A stretch of 64,000 bases of DNA from Chitinophaga parva (GCF_003071345.1 NZ_QCYK01000003.1:248001-312000), one strand, 5' to 3'. Positions 45,100-52,776 are shown, counted from the stretch's first letter. Notes: generated by a model from the sequence alone, not told the origin. Translations and numbers: made by a program.

Positions 45100-46329
45100 T
45101 CAGTGAAAGAGCGTTTTGATCGTCTCTTCCTGCGAGTATCCAATGGGGCAGGCGAGGCTCCTGGTATTGGCCCGGTAGCTGCCTTGTGAGGTGTTAGGAC
45201 AAGTGATCATGCGGCTACCCGGCATTTCCAGGTGCCCGTTCGGGTCCGTTCTTTTGATCCAGTTGTGTGCATATTGCAGCCAACTGTTCCGGTAGGCTTC
45301 CGGTTGCAGCGAAAGCCAGGAGATCTCATCCCACCCCCAGACGAAATGGGAAGTTGTATCCGCCACATTGGGTTTATCACTGCGGCCAAAGTTGTCAAAC
45401 TCTACGAGGTAGGGCAGGTGCTCACACGGCCAGCCACTGGGAGAAATGCCGCCTTTGCTTTTGTTGTAAATGCCATCGAGGTAATTGACCTGTAGTTTTC
45501 CTTTGCAGGGCTTTTCCGGGATCTCTTTGATGCGGAGCGGGAAGGAATTAAAATCGAGCAGGCTTTTGCCATCTTTCAGCATGCCGCCGCCAGGAACGTG
45601 CGCATCCAGCAATACCCAATGCCTGCGGGCGTGCGCTTTGGCATAGTCCCTGATCTTACCGGTTATCTTTTCCCATGCATCCCTGCCGGGATCGTTCATG
45701 CCGATCAGTTCCACCTGCCCTAGGTGGAATGCCTCGCAACCCATGTTGATATAAGAACAGGCCAGGAAATAGAACCAGAGCTGTGTTTCCTGCTCAGTGA
45801 TATCCGGCACGCTGCTGCCTTTGCGCCAATGGTCAACGAGTTTTCCCTGGCGGTTCAGCATGGCGTTGTAATTAAAATTCCGCGATGTTACCGGAAGACC
45901 ATATGCCTGGAACACCCAGGCCGGTACGCTTACCTGGTTCACATCGGTGGTAACGATCTCGAACAGGCACCCCTGGAAGATGATATCCGGGTCGTACGCA
46001 TGCAGTTCGTGGATGATGGCACGGGCAGTATCCCAGAATGCGGGCTTGTTTAACATGCTTTCACCACCCCAGCGGTAAATGGCCCTGCCAATGAATTTTG
46101 CACCAGTGTTTTTGACCATGCGGATATCATCTGCGTGATAGGGATAGGGCCGGTTGCCCTCCGGCTTATCCGGGGTAAGCAGGTATACCATGGTGATGGC
46201 TTTGTCCAGGTAGTTTTCCAGTACCTGGCGGGAAATGCCGTTTTCGTTGAATGCGTATGATTTTTTTTGTGCACCTGCCATGAAGGGGAGCAGGAGCAAG
46301 GTGAGTAATGAAGCAATGGTGCGTTTCAT
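45100..46329 (-). CDS. Secreted protein of unknown family, possibly TIM-barrel-like
   Basis: 409 residues from ATG 46329, giving the signal MKRTIASLLTLLLLPFMAGA. No family was recognised. The sequence has features of a (beta/alpha)-barrel enzyme: repeated strand-helix units, aromatic-rich segments (FIGRAIYRWGGES, AFHLGQVELIGMNDPG, RRHWVLLDAHVPGGGML, HFVWGWDEISWLSLQ) and Asp/Glu at strand ends, as in secreted glycoside hydrolases. It ends DETIKTLFH-like and is close to a region of repeated hairpin arms. The open frame extends 50 codons further upstream without coding character. Confidence 0.6.
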   Translation of the reverse strand: MKRTIASLLTLLLLPFMAGAQKKSYAFNENGISRQVLENYLDKAITMVYLLTPDKPEGNRPYPYHADDIRMVKNTGAKFIGRAIYRWGGESMLNKPAFWDTARAIIHELHAYDPDIIFQGCLFEIVTTDVNQVSVPAWVFQAYGLPVTSRNFNYNAMLNRQGKLVDHWRKGSSVPDITEQETQLWFYFLACSYINMGCEAFHLGQVELIGMNDPGRDAWEKITGKIRDYAKAHARRHWVLLDAHVPGGGMLKDGKSLLDFNSFPLRIKEIPEKPCKGKLQVNYLDGIYNKSKGGISPSGWPCEHLPYLVEFDNFGRSDKPNVADTTSHFVWGWDEISWLSLQPEAYRNSWLQYAHNWIKRTDPNGHLEMPGSRMITCPNTSQGSYRANTRSLACPIGYSQEETIKTLFH

Positions 46330-46464
46330 GAGCGTGGTTTGTTTTAACGTGGTTCCCGTAGCAAAGGAGTAAAATACGCAGAAGAATTGGAAATAATCAG
46401 TTGGATGGGGCGTCTTTGCCGGGGGGCTCTTTGTTGATAACTGGGCACAGTGCCTGGAATTTTT

Positions 46465-46472
46465 TATCTTTG
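46465..46472 (+). promoter_or_regulatory. -7 box (TATCTTTG) of yjdM
   Basis: TATCTTTG matches TAnnTTTG and is 18 bp before the ATG at 46491. A GGCACAGTGCC palindrome lies just upstream at 46444-46454. Confidence 0.55.
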
Positions 46473-46490
46473 CGCCCAAAAAATAACATC

Positions 46491-46829
46491 ATGGCTGAAT
46501 TAGCTCCCTGTCCCTTGTGCAAATCGACGTTTACTTATGAAATGGATAACCTGCTGGTATGTCCGGAATGCGGGCATGAATGGAATCCCGAGGAGAAAGA
46601 GGCGGCAACGGAGGGGTTTGTCGTGAAAGATTGTAACGGGAATATTCTCCAGAACGGGGATGCTGTGGTGACGATCAAGAATTTACCGGTGAGGGGCTCT
46701 TCCCAGAGCATAAAGGCCGGGACCAAAGTGCGGAATATCCGGTTGGTGGATAGTGATCATAATATTGACTGCAAGATTGATGGTTTTGGGGCCATGGCAC
46801 TGAAATCGGAGTTTGTGAAGAAGGCGTAG
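46491..46829 (+). CDS. yjdM: YjdM/PhnA-type zinc ribbon protein
   Basis: 112 residues from ATG 46491. The N-terminal zinc ribbon has the Cys pattern CPLCKSTFTYEMDNLLVCPECGHEW; the C-terminal domain (GFVVKDCNGNILQNGDAVVTIKNLPVRGSSQSIKAGTKVRNIRLVDSDHNIDCKIDGFGAMALKSEFVKKA) is the compact KOW/SH3-like PhnA domain. Despite the old name, it is not required for phosphonate use in characterised bacteria; function is unclear. Monocistronic, with its own -7 box. Confidence 0.92.
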   Translation: MAELAPCPLCKSTFTYEMDNLLVCPECGHEWNPEEKEAATEGFVVKDCNGNILQNGDAVVTIKNLPVRGSSQSIKAGTKVRNIRLVDSDHNIDCKIDGFGAMALKSEFVKKA

Positions 46830-46890
46830 GCGCCCACGTGAATAGGATCATGCCCAATGATCCGGTTATGATTTTCATCTGTTCACTTTT

Positions 46891-46908
46891 CAGTGATACA
46901 AATCACTG
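46891..46908. promoter_or_regulatory. Palindrome CAGTGAT-ACAA-ATCACTG between convergent genes
   Basis: Perfect 7-bp arms with a 4-bp spacer, within the 146-bp gap between the yjdM stop (46829) and the SDR stop (46976). As both genes end here it is more likely a hairpin than an operator, but it has no T run. Confidence 0.35.
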
Positions 46909-46975
46909 CAACGGAAGCTGCATTTTTCTAACCGGATCTGGGATGTTGTAGCTAAGTATTGGTTTTGGGAATGGC

Positions 46976-47752
46976 CTAAACAACGGGGCTCAGCCCACCG
47001 TCAATTAAATAATTGGCACCTGTAATATATTTTGCTTCGGGAGAAGCCAAAAACGCCACCAGGTTGGCAATTTCTTCGGACTCTCCCATTCTGCCCATGG
47101 GGACTTCGCCCACTCTATTCATCACAGATCTGAAAGCTTCATCCACTGATATATTTGACGATTGGGCGATGCCTTCAATGAAGTCCTGCATCAGGGGCGT
47201 TTTTACGACTCCCGGGGAAACTGCGTTTACGCGGATGCCTTTCGGTCCAACTTCAAAGGACAATGCTTTGGTATAGGCATTTAATGCAGCTTTGGCAGCT
47301 GAGTAGGTCATTGTCATTTCCCAAAGCGGTTGAATGGCGGCATAGGTGGAGATGTTGATAATGGACCCACTTTTTTGTTCAATCATCGCAGGGAGAAAAG
47401 CCTTGTTGAGCCGGACTGCCGCCATTAGGTTCAGCTGGAAGTCGTTGTCCCAATGCTCATCTGTCAGCGAGCTGAAACTGCCGCCCATACTGAGGTTTGC
47501 GCCAGCGTTGTTGATGATAATATCGATCTTTCCAAATTGATCCAATACTTCCCTGGCCACCTTTTCTGCGCTTTCCGGCCTTGCCAGGTCTGCAGCAATG
47601 AAATAATATCCGTTTGGATTTTCTTTCGGTTCGGTCCTCGCCGTTACAATAACTGTTGCGCCTGCACTGCTTAATTTGTCCGCAATCGCTTTCCCGATTC
47701 CTTTTGTTCCGCCCGTTACGAGGGCAATCTGGCCTTTAATAGTGTTACTCAT
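46976..47752 (-). CDS. Short-chain dehydrogenase/reductase
   Basis: 258 residues. Classical SDR: cofactor motif TGGTKGIGKA, NNAGAN at the structural position, catalytic Ser in INISTYAA and Tyr/Lys in TYSAAKAAL, then the PG motif SPGVVKTPL. Likely an NAD(P)(H)-dependent oxidoreductase in the cytoplasm. It is divergent from the HxlR gene at 47952; the intervening 199 bp contain three symmetric repeats, so HxlR control is probable (see 47793). Confidence 0.95.
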   Translation of the reverse strand: MSNTIKGQIALVTGGTKGIGKAIADKLSSAGATVIVTARTEPKENPNGYYFIAADLARPESAEKVAREVLDQFGKIDIIINNAGANLSMGGSFSSLTDEHWDNDFQLNLMAAVRLNKAFLPAMIEQKSGSIINISTYAAIQPLWEMTMTYSAAKAALNAYTKALSFEVGPKGIRVNAVSPGVVKTPLMQDFIEGIAQSSNISVDEAFRSVMNRVGEVPMGRMGESEEIANLVAFLASPEAKYITGANYLIDGGLSPVV

Positions 47753-47792
47753 ACTGTTGATCCTTAATTTTATCCTGTGATTTAATCCAAAA

Positions 47793-47912
47793 AAAAGTGC
47801 TTCAGAAATGGCAGAAAACGCATGGTCTTAATTGGCGTTCCATGTGCGCTTTTCCATGTTCAAAAGTTAAAAAGTATGATTACTTTTATACGAAGATATT
47901 TGAAGCACTTTT
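47793..47912. promoter_or_regulatory. Symmetric operator-like repeats between the SDR and HxlR genes
   Basis: AAAAGTGCTTC (47793-47803) and its exact reverse complement GAAGCACTTTT (47902-47912) lie 40 and 39 bp from the two divergent start codons. Between them is the palindrome AAAAGTA-TGAT-TACTTTT (47870-47887). The layout fits a regulator acting on both promoters. Confidence 0.55.
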
Positions 47913-47951
47913 CTTTTTTGGGAAGTGCTATGATGAACAATAGCAGTGATC

Positions 47952-48314
47952 ATGGAGAATAATGAACCGGTACATCCATATATCTGTACCATTGAGCAGC
48001 AAGAAGAAATTAAATACGCGCAGGACGCTCTATATGTTTTAAGCGGCAAATGGCGAATGGCGGTTATCCTTGCGATCTACAACGGCAATCACCGTTACCG
48101 CGAGATCGCAAAGTGCATTCCTGGGATCACCTTCAGTATGCTTTCAAAGGAACTGGAGTTTATGCAGTTGAATAAGCTGGTTATAAGAACGGAAGACCCT
48201 GATTTTCCTAAGGATGTCACTTATACGCTATCCGGGTATTGCCAATCTTTGTACCCTGTACTGGATCATTTAATTGAGTGGGGGAAGCTACATCGCAAGA
48301 CTATTTCACGTTAG
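47952..48314 (+). CDS. HxlR-family winged-helix transcriptional regulator
   Basis: 120 residues from ATG 47952 (a GTG two codons upstream is in frame). The HxlR/MarR-like winged helix shows YVLSGKWRMAVILAIYNGNHRYREIAKCIPGITFSMLSKELEFMQLNKLVIR and ends with a GKLHRKTISR helix. It has two Cys early and mid-protein (YICT; AKCIP) that could act as redox or electrophile sensors, as in some HxlR members. It is divergent from, and probably controls, the SDR gene. Confidence 0.9.
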   Translation: MENNEPVHPYICTIEQQEEIKYAQDALYVLSGKWRMAVILAIYNGNHRYREIAKCIPGITFSMLSKELEFMQLNKLVIRTEDPDFPKDVTYTLSGYCQSLYPVLDHLIEWGKLHRKTISR

Positions 48315-48422
48315 GCTTTGCCAAACCCTTTTTACCGGCTATTTTTTCTGTCTTGCCTTTCTTTACTGTATTTTAGATGTCAATGTATCAATTCAAAACC
48401 TGTTAAGCACTTCATTGAGCTG

Positions 48423-48674
48423 ATGAGGATGAATAATAGCGAATATTTGCAAGATGCAATTAATTATTGGCGCTATACCGATAAAAAGGACTATGAGTTG
48501 TTTTCACAAAAGTTTCCTCTGGCCACAATTGAAAACAGTTATTCGGAGATCGATTATATGAATAAGTGGTGTATTGACAATGAGATCACATACACGCCCA
48601 CATTCTTTATAAACGGTCATCAATTGCCGCCAAATTATGGTGTATCTGATTTAAAATATTTCCTGTCTGCTTAA
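48423..48674 (+). pseudogene. C-terminal fragment of a thioredoxin-like (VKOR/C39-associated) protein
   Basis: The open frame begins directly after the HxlR stop, but the first ATG is at 48423 (83 residues). The end YTPTFFINGHQLPPNYGVSDLKYFL corresponds, from memory, to the C-terminal thioredoxin-like part of vitamin K epoxide reductase / C39-peptidase-associated proteins of Bacteroidota; the CXXC-bearing N-terminal half and membrane domains are absent. The upstream 100 bp are not coding-like. It is probably a remnant, unless a short product is made. Base composition is AT-rich compared with the rest of the window, like the next gene. Confidence 0.55.
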
Positions 48675-48683
48675 CTTCACACA

Positions 48684-49790
48684 TTGAAAACTTACCGGGT
48701 ATTTTACTTTTTAGGGTTGGCTATTTTAGCTCCTATATCTGCCGTAGCGCAGCACAAGATGGCTGTAACTATATGGCTTCCCAAAACCGTGAAGGCAGAG
48801 GATATAAGTATTGCCTATAACAACGGTTACAAACATCATGTGAGCCTTGGGCCTAATGCAAGGAAGGTTTTTATAGAGGATACGCTTTATTCGAAATACG
48901 GAACCATCAGTATCGGAACTCGTGGAATTGATACATCGGATTTTTTTTGGGTGACGAACGAGCCTGCTGTAATTCAGATGCCAGGAAGCTTCGGTAACCG
49001 TGTATTTCAATTGGTCAACGCGCAAAATGTTAAGGGTAATACCTGGTGCGGGCTAAAAGAAGCGTGTGCAGACGCTTGGGATAGGAGAGTAGATTTTTTG
49101 AAGAAGCATCCAGGTTATAGCGGCGATTCTCTGTATAAGCTGTTTAATGAGCTGACAGTAGCTCATCGTTCATGCGAGATGAGCTATCTTAGCACGCATT
49201 CATCCGAGTATTTCTCATTTTGGTATTTCATTTCCTTCTTTTATTCGGAGGCGTTGCGTCCGGAAACGGTAATATCTTTTTTTGAGAATACCTTTCCAAA
49301 GGAATTTAAGGAAAGTTCAGAAGGGAAGATATTTCTTGAGTATCAATTGGCACGAAATAAACGAAAGTTATATAGTAAGTCTCCTGATTTTGAATGTACT
49401 ACAGTTGATGGAAGCGTATATTCATTAAGCAGCTTTAAGGGGAAATATTTGCTGATTGATTTCTGGGCGAGTTGGTGTGGTCCGTGCATCAAAAATATAC
49501 CGACTATCAAGCATTTAAGGGATAGTTATTCCAGGGAGAAATTTGCGGTATTAGCTGTGAGTGAAGATTTTGATTTTGTCAAATTCGAGCGTGCTATAAA
49601 GACCTATCATATGTCGGAAGGACTAAATGTTTATGGTAACTATCGCTTACCAAACCAATTTGGTCGTGCCGCAATGCCCACGTATGTATTAATTGACAGA
49701 GATGGATATATCATCTATAACAGTCAGGAGATGAAAGATTATGATCTCACCTTGCTAAATAAGACAGTTGATTCGGTGATGCAGAGATGA
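48684..49790 (+). CDS. TlpA-family thioredoxin-like protein, secreted
   Basis: 368 residues. TTG 48684 is the likely start, because it gives a proper signal peptide (KTYRVFYFLGLAILAPISAVA before QHKM); no ATG lies upstream of residue 26. The N-terminal half (about 24-230) is a beta-rich domain of unknown type; the C-terminal thioredoxin domain has the redox motif WASWCGPC in LLIDFWASWCGPCIKNIPTIK, then AVLAVSEDFDFVKFE and the cis-Pro region RAAMPTYVLIDRDG. It is a periplasmic thiol-disulfide reductase. The gene is AT-rich, located 9 bp after the remnant, and next to tRNA-Leu. Confidence 0.85.
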   Translation: MKTYRVFYFLGLAILAPISAVAQHKMAVTIWLPKTVKAEDISIAYNNGYKHHVSLGPNARKVFIEDTLYSKYGTISIGTRGIDTSDFFWVTNEPAVIQMPGSFGNRVFQLVNAQNVKGNTWCGLKEACADAWDRRVDFLKKHPGYSGDSLYKLFNELTVAHRSCEMSYLSTHSSEYFSFWYFISFFYSEALRPETVISFFENTFPKEFKESSEGKIFLEYQLARNKRKLYSKSPDFECTTVDGSVYSLSSFKGKYLLIDFWASWCGPCIKNIPTIKHLRDSYSREKFAVLAVSEDFDFVKFERAIKTYHMSEGLNVYGNYRLPNQFGRAAMPTYVLIDRDGYIIYNSQEMKDYDLTLLNKTVDSVMQR

Positions 49791-49932
49791 CGTTTGGGTT
49801 AAAGTTGCTGCTTTCTACCAAACAGCCAGACGACTCCAAGAAGGGAAGATAACACTGGCACAAACTTGCAGGTTATTTGATGTGGGAGAAAGCATAAAAA
49901 AGCGTGGAAGCAAACCAGCCAAAATTAAAAAA
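49791..49932. other. Non-coding AT-rich stretch next to tRNA-Leu
   Basis: About 140 bp with no supportable gene. It holds only the tRNA terminator at its right end. No attachment-site duplicate of the tRNA 3' end was seen here. Confidence 0.4.
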
Positions 49933-49960
49933 GGCTTTGTAAGCCAAAACTTACAAAGCC
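49924..49960 (-). terminator. Terminator of the tRNA-Leu gene
   Basis: On the minus strand, GGCTTTGTAAG-type arms (49950-49960 and 49933-49943) form an 11-bp stem with a 6-nt loop followed by a T run. Confidence 0.75.
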
Positions 49961-49965
49961 TCTTG

Positions 49966-50047
49966 TGCCCAGAACTGGATTCGAACCAGCACACCTTGCG
50001 GCGCTGCGACCTGAACACAGTGCGTCTACCAATTTCGCCATCTGGGC
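49966..50047 (-). tRNA. tRNA-Leu (anticodon CAG)
   Basis: 82 nt on the minus strand. Acceptor stem GCCCAGA pairs with TCTGGGC with A as discriminator base. D arm GGCG-AAATTGGTAGA-CGC; anticodon stem CTGTG/CGCAG (one T-G) encloses loop TTCAGGT, giving anticodon CAG (Leu, codon CUG). A long variable arm (CGCC-GCAA-GGTG) as in class II tRNAs; T arm GCTGG-TTCGAAT-CCAGT. No CCA is encoded, as is common in this phylum. A terminator follows. Confidence 0.96.
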
Positions 50048-50116
50048 ATCACTGATTTGTGTTTCAGGGAGTGCAAAAGTACACGGTTTTTCCAAAGTTC
50101 CAAAAAAAATATTCAA

Positions 50117-50137
50117 TACTTTTGCGCACACGCAAAA
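50117..50137. promoter_or_regulatory. -7 box (TACTTTTG) with overlapping palindrome, thioesterase gene
   Basis: TACTTTTG (50117-50124) matches TAnnTTTG. It overlaps the palindrome TTTTGCG-CACA-CGCAAAA (50120-50137), which would cover the transcription start, 10-27 bp before the ATG at 50147. Confidence 0.5.
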
Positions 50138-50146
50138 TCAACAGCT

Positions 50147-50575
50147 ATGGACTTTGAAAAACAATACACCGTAGATCCCGCACACATAGATGTACAGGGC
50201 ATTATGGATGGCCTGTACTATCCCTTCTACATGGAATCGTGCCGCCACGATTTCATCCGCGAAGTACTGGGTTTTGACCTCGAAGAGCAGGCCCACCAGG
50301 GCGTTTTCATGGTGCTCTCCCAATATACCATCAAGTACCTCCGTTCCCTTAAAAAGGACGATGCATTCTCCGTGACCTGTACCCTGTATGCCGACAAGTC
50401 CGGCGGTCCCCGCCTGCACTTTAAGCAAAACATCGTGATGAACGGGAAGGTGATGACCACCGCGGTCTTCACCGGCACCTGTGTGCCGGCTGCCGGTGGA
50501 CGGCCCTACCTGCCGGATGCCATCAAGGCCCTGGTGGCAGATGCGCCCCAACTGGAAGTGGAAACACTGAAATAG
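50147..50575 (+). CDS. 4-hydroxybenzoyl-CoA-type thioesterase (4HBT hotdog)
   Basis: 142 residues from ATG 50147, placed just after the -7 box. Hotdog fold with the catalytic-type segment DPAHIDVQGIMDGLYYPFYMESCRHDFIREVLGFDL, in which Asp (HxDxQG) is the usual 4HBT acid, then the central helix and FSVTCTLYADKSGGPRLHFKQNIVMNGKVMTTAVFTGTCVP. Hydrolyses acyl-CoA or a similar thioester in the cytoplasm; the acyl chain is not defined. It is divergent in orientation from the tRNA-Leu gene. Confidence 0.88.
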   Translation: MDFEKQYTVDPAHIDVQGIMDGLYYPFYMESCRHDFIREVLGFDLEEQAHQGVFMVLSQYTIKYLRSLKKDDAFSVTCTLYADKSGGPRLHFKQNIVMNGKVMTTAVFTGTCVPAAGGRPYLPDAIKALVADAPQLEVETLK

Positions 50576-50591
50576 CCCCATCCACAATAGT

Positions 50592-50626
50592 AAATGCCGG
50601 TACTGCACATCGCGGTACCGGCATTT
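50592..50626. terminator. Bidirectional terminator between convergent genes
   Basis: Arms AAATGCCGGTAC (50592-50603) and GTACCGGCATTT (50615-50626), 12 bp perfect, 11-nt loop, with A/T runs on both sides. Confidence 0.8.
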
Positions 50627-50632
50627 TGCATG

Positions 50633-51016
50633 TTAATGGTTGGCCTGCTGGAAGAGATATTCCACTTTATACATTTTCAGGTAAGGATCGTAAGCAGTAA
50701 GCGCTTTGTCGCTGTGGAACTGGGCTTCCAGGGCATAACGGAAACGGCTATTCGCAGCAAAGGCCGTCTCCAGGTTGTGCAGGGTCAGCTCCTGCAGCGG
50801 GCTTTGGGCATCTACACTAAAGTAGTACACCGTTTGCGGGCGGGCTATCTTTTCGCCCTGTACCAGCTTGTTGATGCTGTACAATGGGAACCCGGTGCTG
50901 TCCAGGAGGGTATACCGGTGTTTGCCTATCAGGCGGATACCAGCGGGTGTAGGAGTACGTTGCATCGTGAAGGACGATAACAGCACGATCATCGTCATGA
51001 ATTGAATCTTGCGCAT
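50633..51016 (-). CDS. Small secreted or membrane-linked protein, unknown function
   Basis: 127 residues from ATG 51016, chosen over an earlier in-frame ATG at 51130 because the chosen start gives a signal (MRKIQFMTMIVLLSSFTMQ). The mature sequence (IRLIGKHRYTLLDSTGFPLYSINKLVQGEK, then a helical C-terminus ending VEYLFQQANH) has no recognised family. It is convergent with the thioesterase gene and separated from it by a shared terminator. Confidence 0.6.
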   Translation of the reverse strand: MRKIQFMTMIVLLSSFTMQRTPTPAGIRLIGKHRYTLLDSTGFPLYSINKLVQGEKIARPQTVYYFSVDAQSPLQELTLHNLETAFAANSRFRYALEAQFHSDKALTAYDPYLKMYKVEYLFQQANH

Positions 51017-51258
51017 AAACAGTTTGACTTTTAATGTATACGGGCGCACACAGCAAAACGCCGTGGCAAAAAATAGAAACACAAATGCATGCTTCATCTC
51101 CGGAGGCATGCGCCAAAGGACTGGCTGCATACGGATGGTTGGTGATGTGAAATTAATGAATCAGTACGGATTAACAAAAGGCTGAAATTAGCCACTGTGG
51201 CGAATTCATACGTAGTGCATATGGTTGGTGCCGCAGGTACACAGCAGGGCCTGAATTA

Positions 51259-51274
51259 TATGACGGAGGTCATA
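51259..51274. promoter_or_regulatory. Crp/Fnr-type palindrome TATGAC-GGAG-GTCATA
   Basis: Perfect 6-bp arms with a 4-bp spacer, the same geometry as FNR-type sites (TTGAT-N4-ATCAA). The site ends 38 bp before the ATG at 51313, where a class II activator site would lie. No Crp/Fnr gene is in the window. Confidence 0.5.
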
Positions 51275-51312
51275 AAAATAACTTAAATTACAGGTGCTAA
51301 AATTCACCGCTC

Positions 51313-51672
51313 ATGACAACACAAGAGATTGCCAACCGCCTGGTAACACTTTGTAGGAAAGGCGAGTTTGACACTGCACAAAAGGAATTGTTTTCCAAAG
51401 ATGCGATCAGCATCGAACCTTATGAAACCCCTGATTTCGCCAAAGAGACAAAAGGGCTCGCGGCCATCGAAGCAAAAGGGAAGAAATGGGAGGAAAGCGT
51501 GGAAGCCACTTATGGCTACACTGTTTCCGATCCCATCGTGGCCGGCAATTCATTTGCCTGCACCCTGGGCATGGACATCAAAATGAAAGGGCACGACCGC
51601 ATGGTAATGTCTGAGCTGTGCGTGTACAATGTAAAGGATGGTAAGATTGTATCCGAAGAATTTTTTATGTAA
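51313..51672 (+). CDS. SnoaL-like domain protein
   Basis: 119 residues, cytoplasmic. NTF2-fold features: MTTQEIANRLVTLCRKGEFDTAQKELFSKDAISIEPYETPDFAKETKGLAAIEAKGKKW (helix pair with the FSKDA...P acid patch), then GNSFACTLGMDIKMKGHDRMVMSELCVYNVKDGKIVSEEFFM, the usual final strand pair. Family proteins range from polyketide cyclases to stress-related proteins, so no reaction is assigned. Its palindromic Crp/Fnr-type site suggests control by an oxygen, NO or redox regulator (inference). Confidence 0.8.
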   Translation: MTTQEIANRLVTLCRKGEFDTAQKELFSKDAISIEPYETPDFAKETKGLAAIEAKGKKWEESVEATYGYTVSDPIVAGNSFACTLGMDIKMKGHDRMVMSELCVYNVKDGKIVSEEFFM

Positions 51673-51696
51673 TGACCCGCAGACGGTATTGAAAAG

Positions 51697-51726
51697 AGGG
51701 TGTAGTAAATGCTGCACCCTTTTTTG
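51697..51726 (+). terminator. Terminator after the SnoaL-like gene
   Basis: Arms AGGGTGTAG (51697-51705) and CTGCACCCT (51712-51720) with one T-G pair, 6-nt loop, followed by a T run. Confidence 0.75.
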
Positions 51727-51813
51727 ATGCGCCTTCCCGGATAAATAGTAACCTGTTCAGATCCTATGATCCGCAACTTATTTACCTTCACATTTCAATC
51801 AAGCTTCACCAAC

Positions 51814-52572
51814 ATGAAACTCCGCATCCTCGCAGCCTGTATGGCCCTGGTGGCCGGCACCGCCCAGGCCCAGCTGGCCCCGGCCGACAAGATCCAGACC
51901 AGCGCAGGCGCCCTCACGGTACAGCCCATTGTGCACGCCAGCCTGCTGCTCTCCGTCAAAGGCATTAACATCTATGCCGATCCCTCCGGCGATCCCGCCC
52001 TGTTCAAGGGCCTTGGTGCGCCAGACATTGTACTGATCACAGATATTCACGGTGATCACTTTGATACGACTGCCCTGGCCAGCATTAACGCCAGCAAGGC
52101 TACGCTCGTTGTGCCCCAGGTGGTGGCGGATCAGTTGCCCGCCGCCTACAAGGGCCATGTGGTAGTGCTGCACAATGGCGGCACCGCTACTGTAAAGGGT
52201 ATCACCATTACTGCCCTTCCCATGTACAACCTGCCGGAAAGCCCCGCCGCCATGCACACCAAGGGCCGCGGCAATGGCTATGTGCTCACCATTGGTGGCA
52301 AGCGCATTTACCTTTCCGGCGATACCCAGGGCATCCCCGAGATGCGTGCCCTGAAAAATATTGATGTAGCCTTTGTGTGTATGAACCTGCCCTACACCAT
52401 GGACGTCCCGGAAGCTGCAGATGCCGTACTGGCCTTCAAACCCAAGGTGGTATATCCTTATCACTACCGCGGTAAAAATGGCCTGAGCGATGTGAACGCC
52501 TTTAAAGAGAAGGTAAATGCAGGCGATAAAGCCATCGATGTGCGCCTGCGCAACTGGTACCCGCAACGGTAG
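51814..52572 (+). CDS. Metallo-beta-lactamase-fold hydrolase, secreted
   Basis: 252 residues from ATG 51814; the upstream in-frame ATG at 51766 has no signal-like sequence, while MKLRILAACMALVAGTAQAQ does. The metal-binding segment DIHGDHFDTTALASIN corresponds to the HxxDH motif of the beta-lactamase-fold family, with a later GKRIYLSGDTQGIPEMRAL and the CMNLPYTMDVPEAADAVLAFKPKVVYPYHYRG region that carries the last ligand. It resembles the UPF0173 / ascorbate-phosphate-lactonase-like group. A periplasmic metal-dependent hydrolase; substrate unknown. A terminator follows at 52594. Confidence 0.87.
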   Translation: MKLRILAACMALVAGTAQAQLAPADKIQTSAGALTVQPIVHASLLLSVKGINIYADPSGDPALFKGLGAPDIVLITDIHGDHFDTTALASINASKATLVVPQVVADQLPAAYKGHVVVLHNGGTATVKGITITALPMYNLPESPAAMHTKGRGNGYVLTIGGKRIYLSGDTQGIPEMRALKNIDVAFVCMNLPYTMDVPEAADAVLAFKPKVVYPYHYRGKNGLSDVNAFKEKVNAGDKAIDVRLRNWYPQR

Positions 52573-52593
52573 GGTTTTTAATGATTTTTCCAG

Positions 52594-52634
52594 GCCTTAT
52601 GGAACATTTGTTAAATGTTTCATAAGGCTTTTTT
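52594..52634 (+). terminator. Terminator after the metallo-hydrolase gene
   Basis: Arms at 52594-52609 and 52613-52628 (GCCTTATGGAACATTT and AAATGTTTCATAAGGC) form a 16-bp stem with one G-T pair, 3-nt loop, then a run of Ts. Confidence 0.85.
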
Positions 52635-52776
52635 AATGCGCGTTTTGTATATGATCCTGTATTAAATTAGGATGAAGAAAGGACCTTATCCCAAAAGATC
52701 CCTGCTGCGGGGCGCTGATCCTTGATAACGCCTGCGGCTATACGTACTGTTGTTTTTTTTATTGCTCAACCTTTAA

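Noticed and set aside
49966..50047. Attachment-site duplicate of the tRNA-Leu 3' end in the AT-rich patch
   Set aside because: The flanking sequence was scanned by eye and no second copy of the tRNA end was found; no integrase gene is present.
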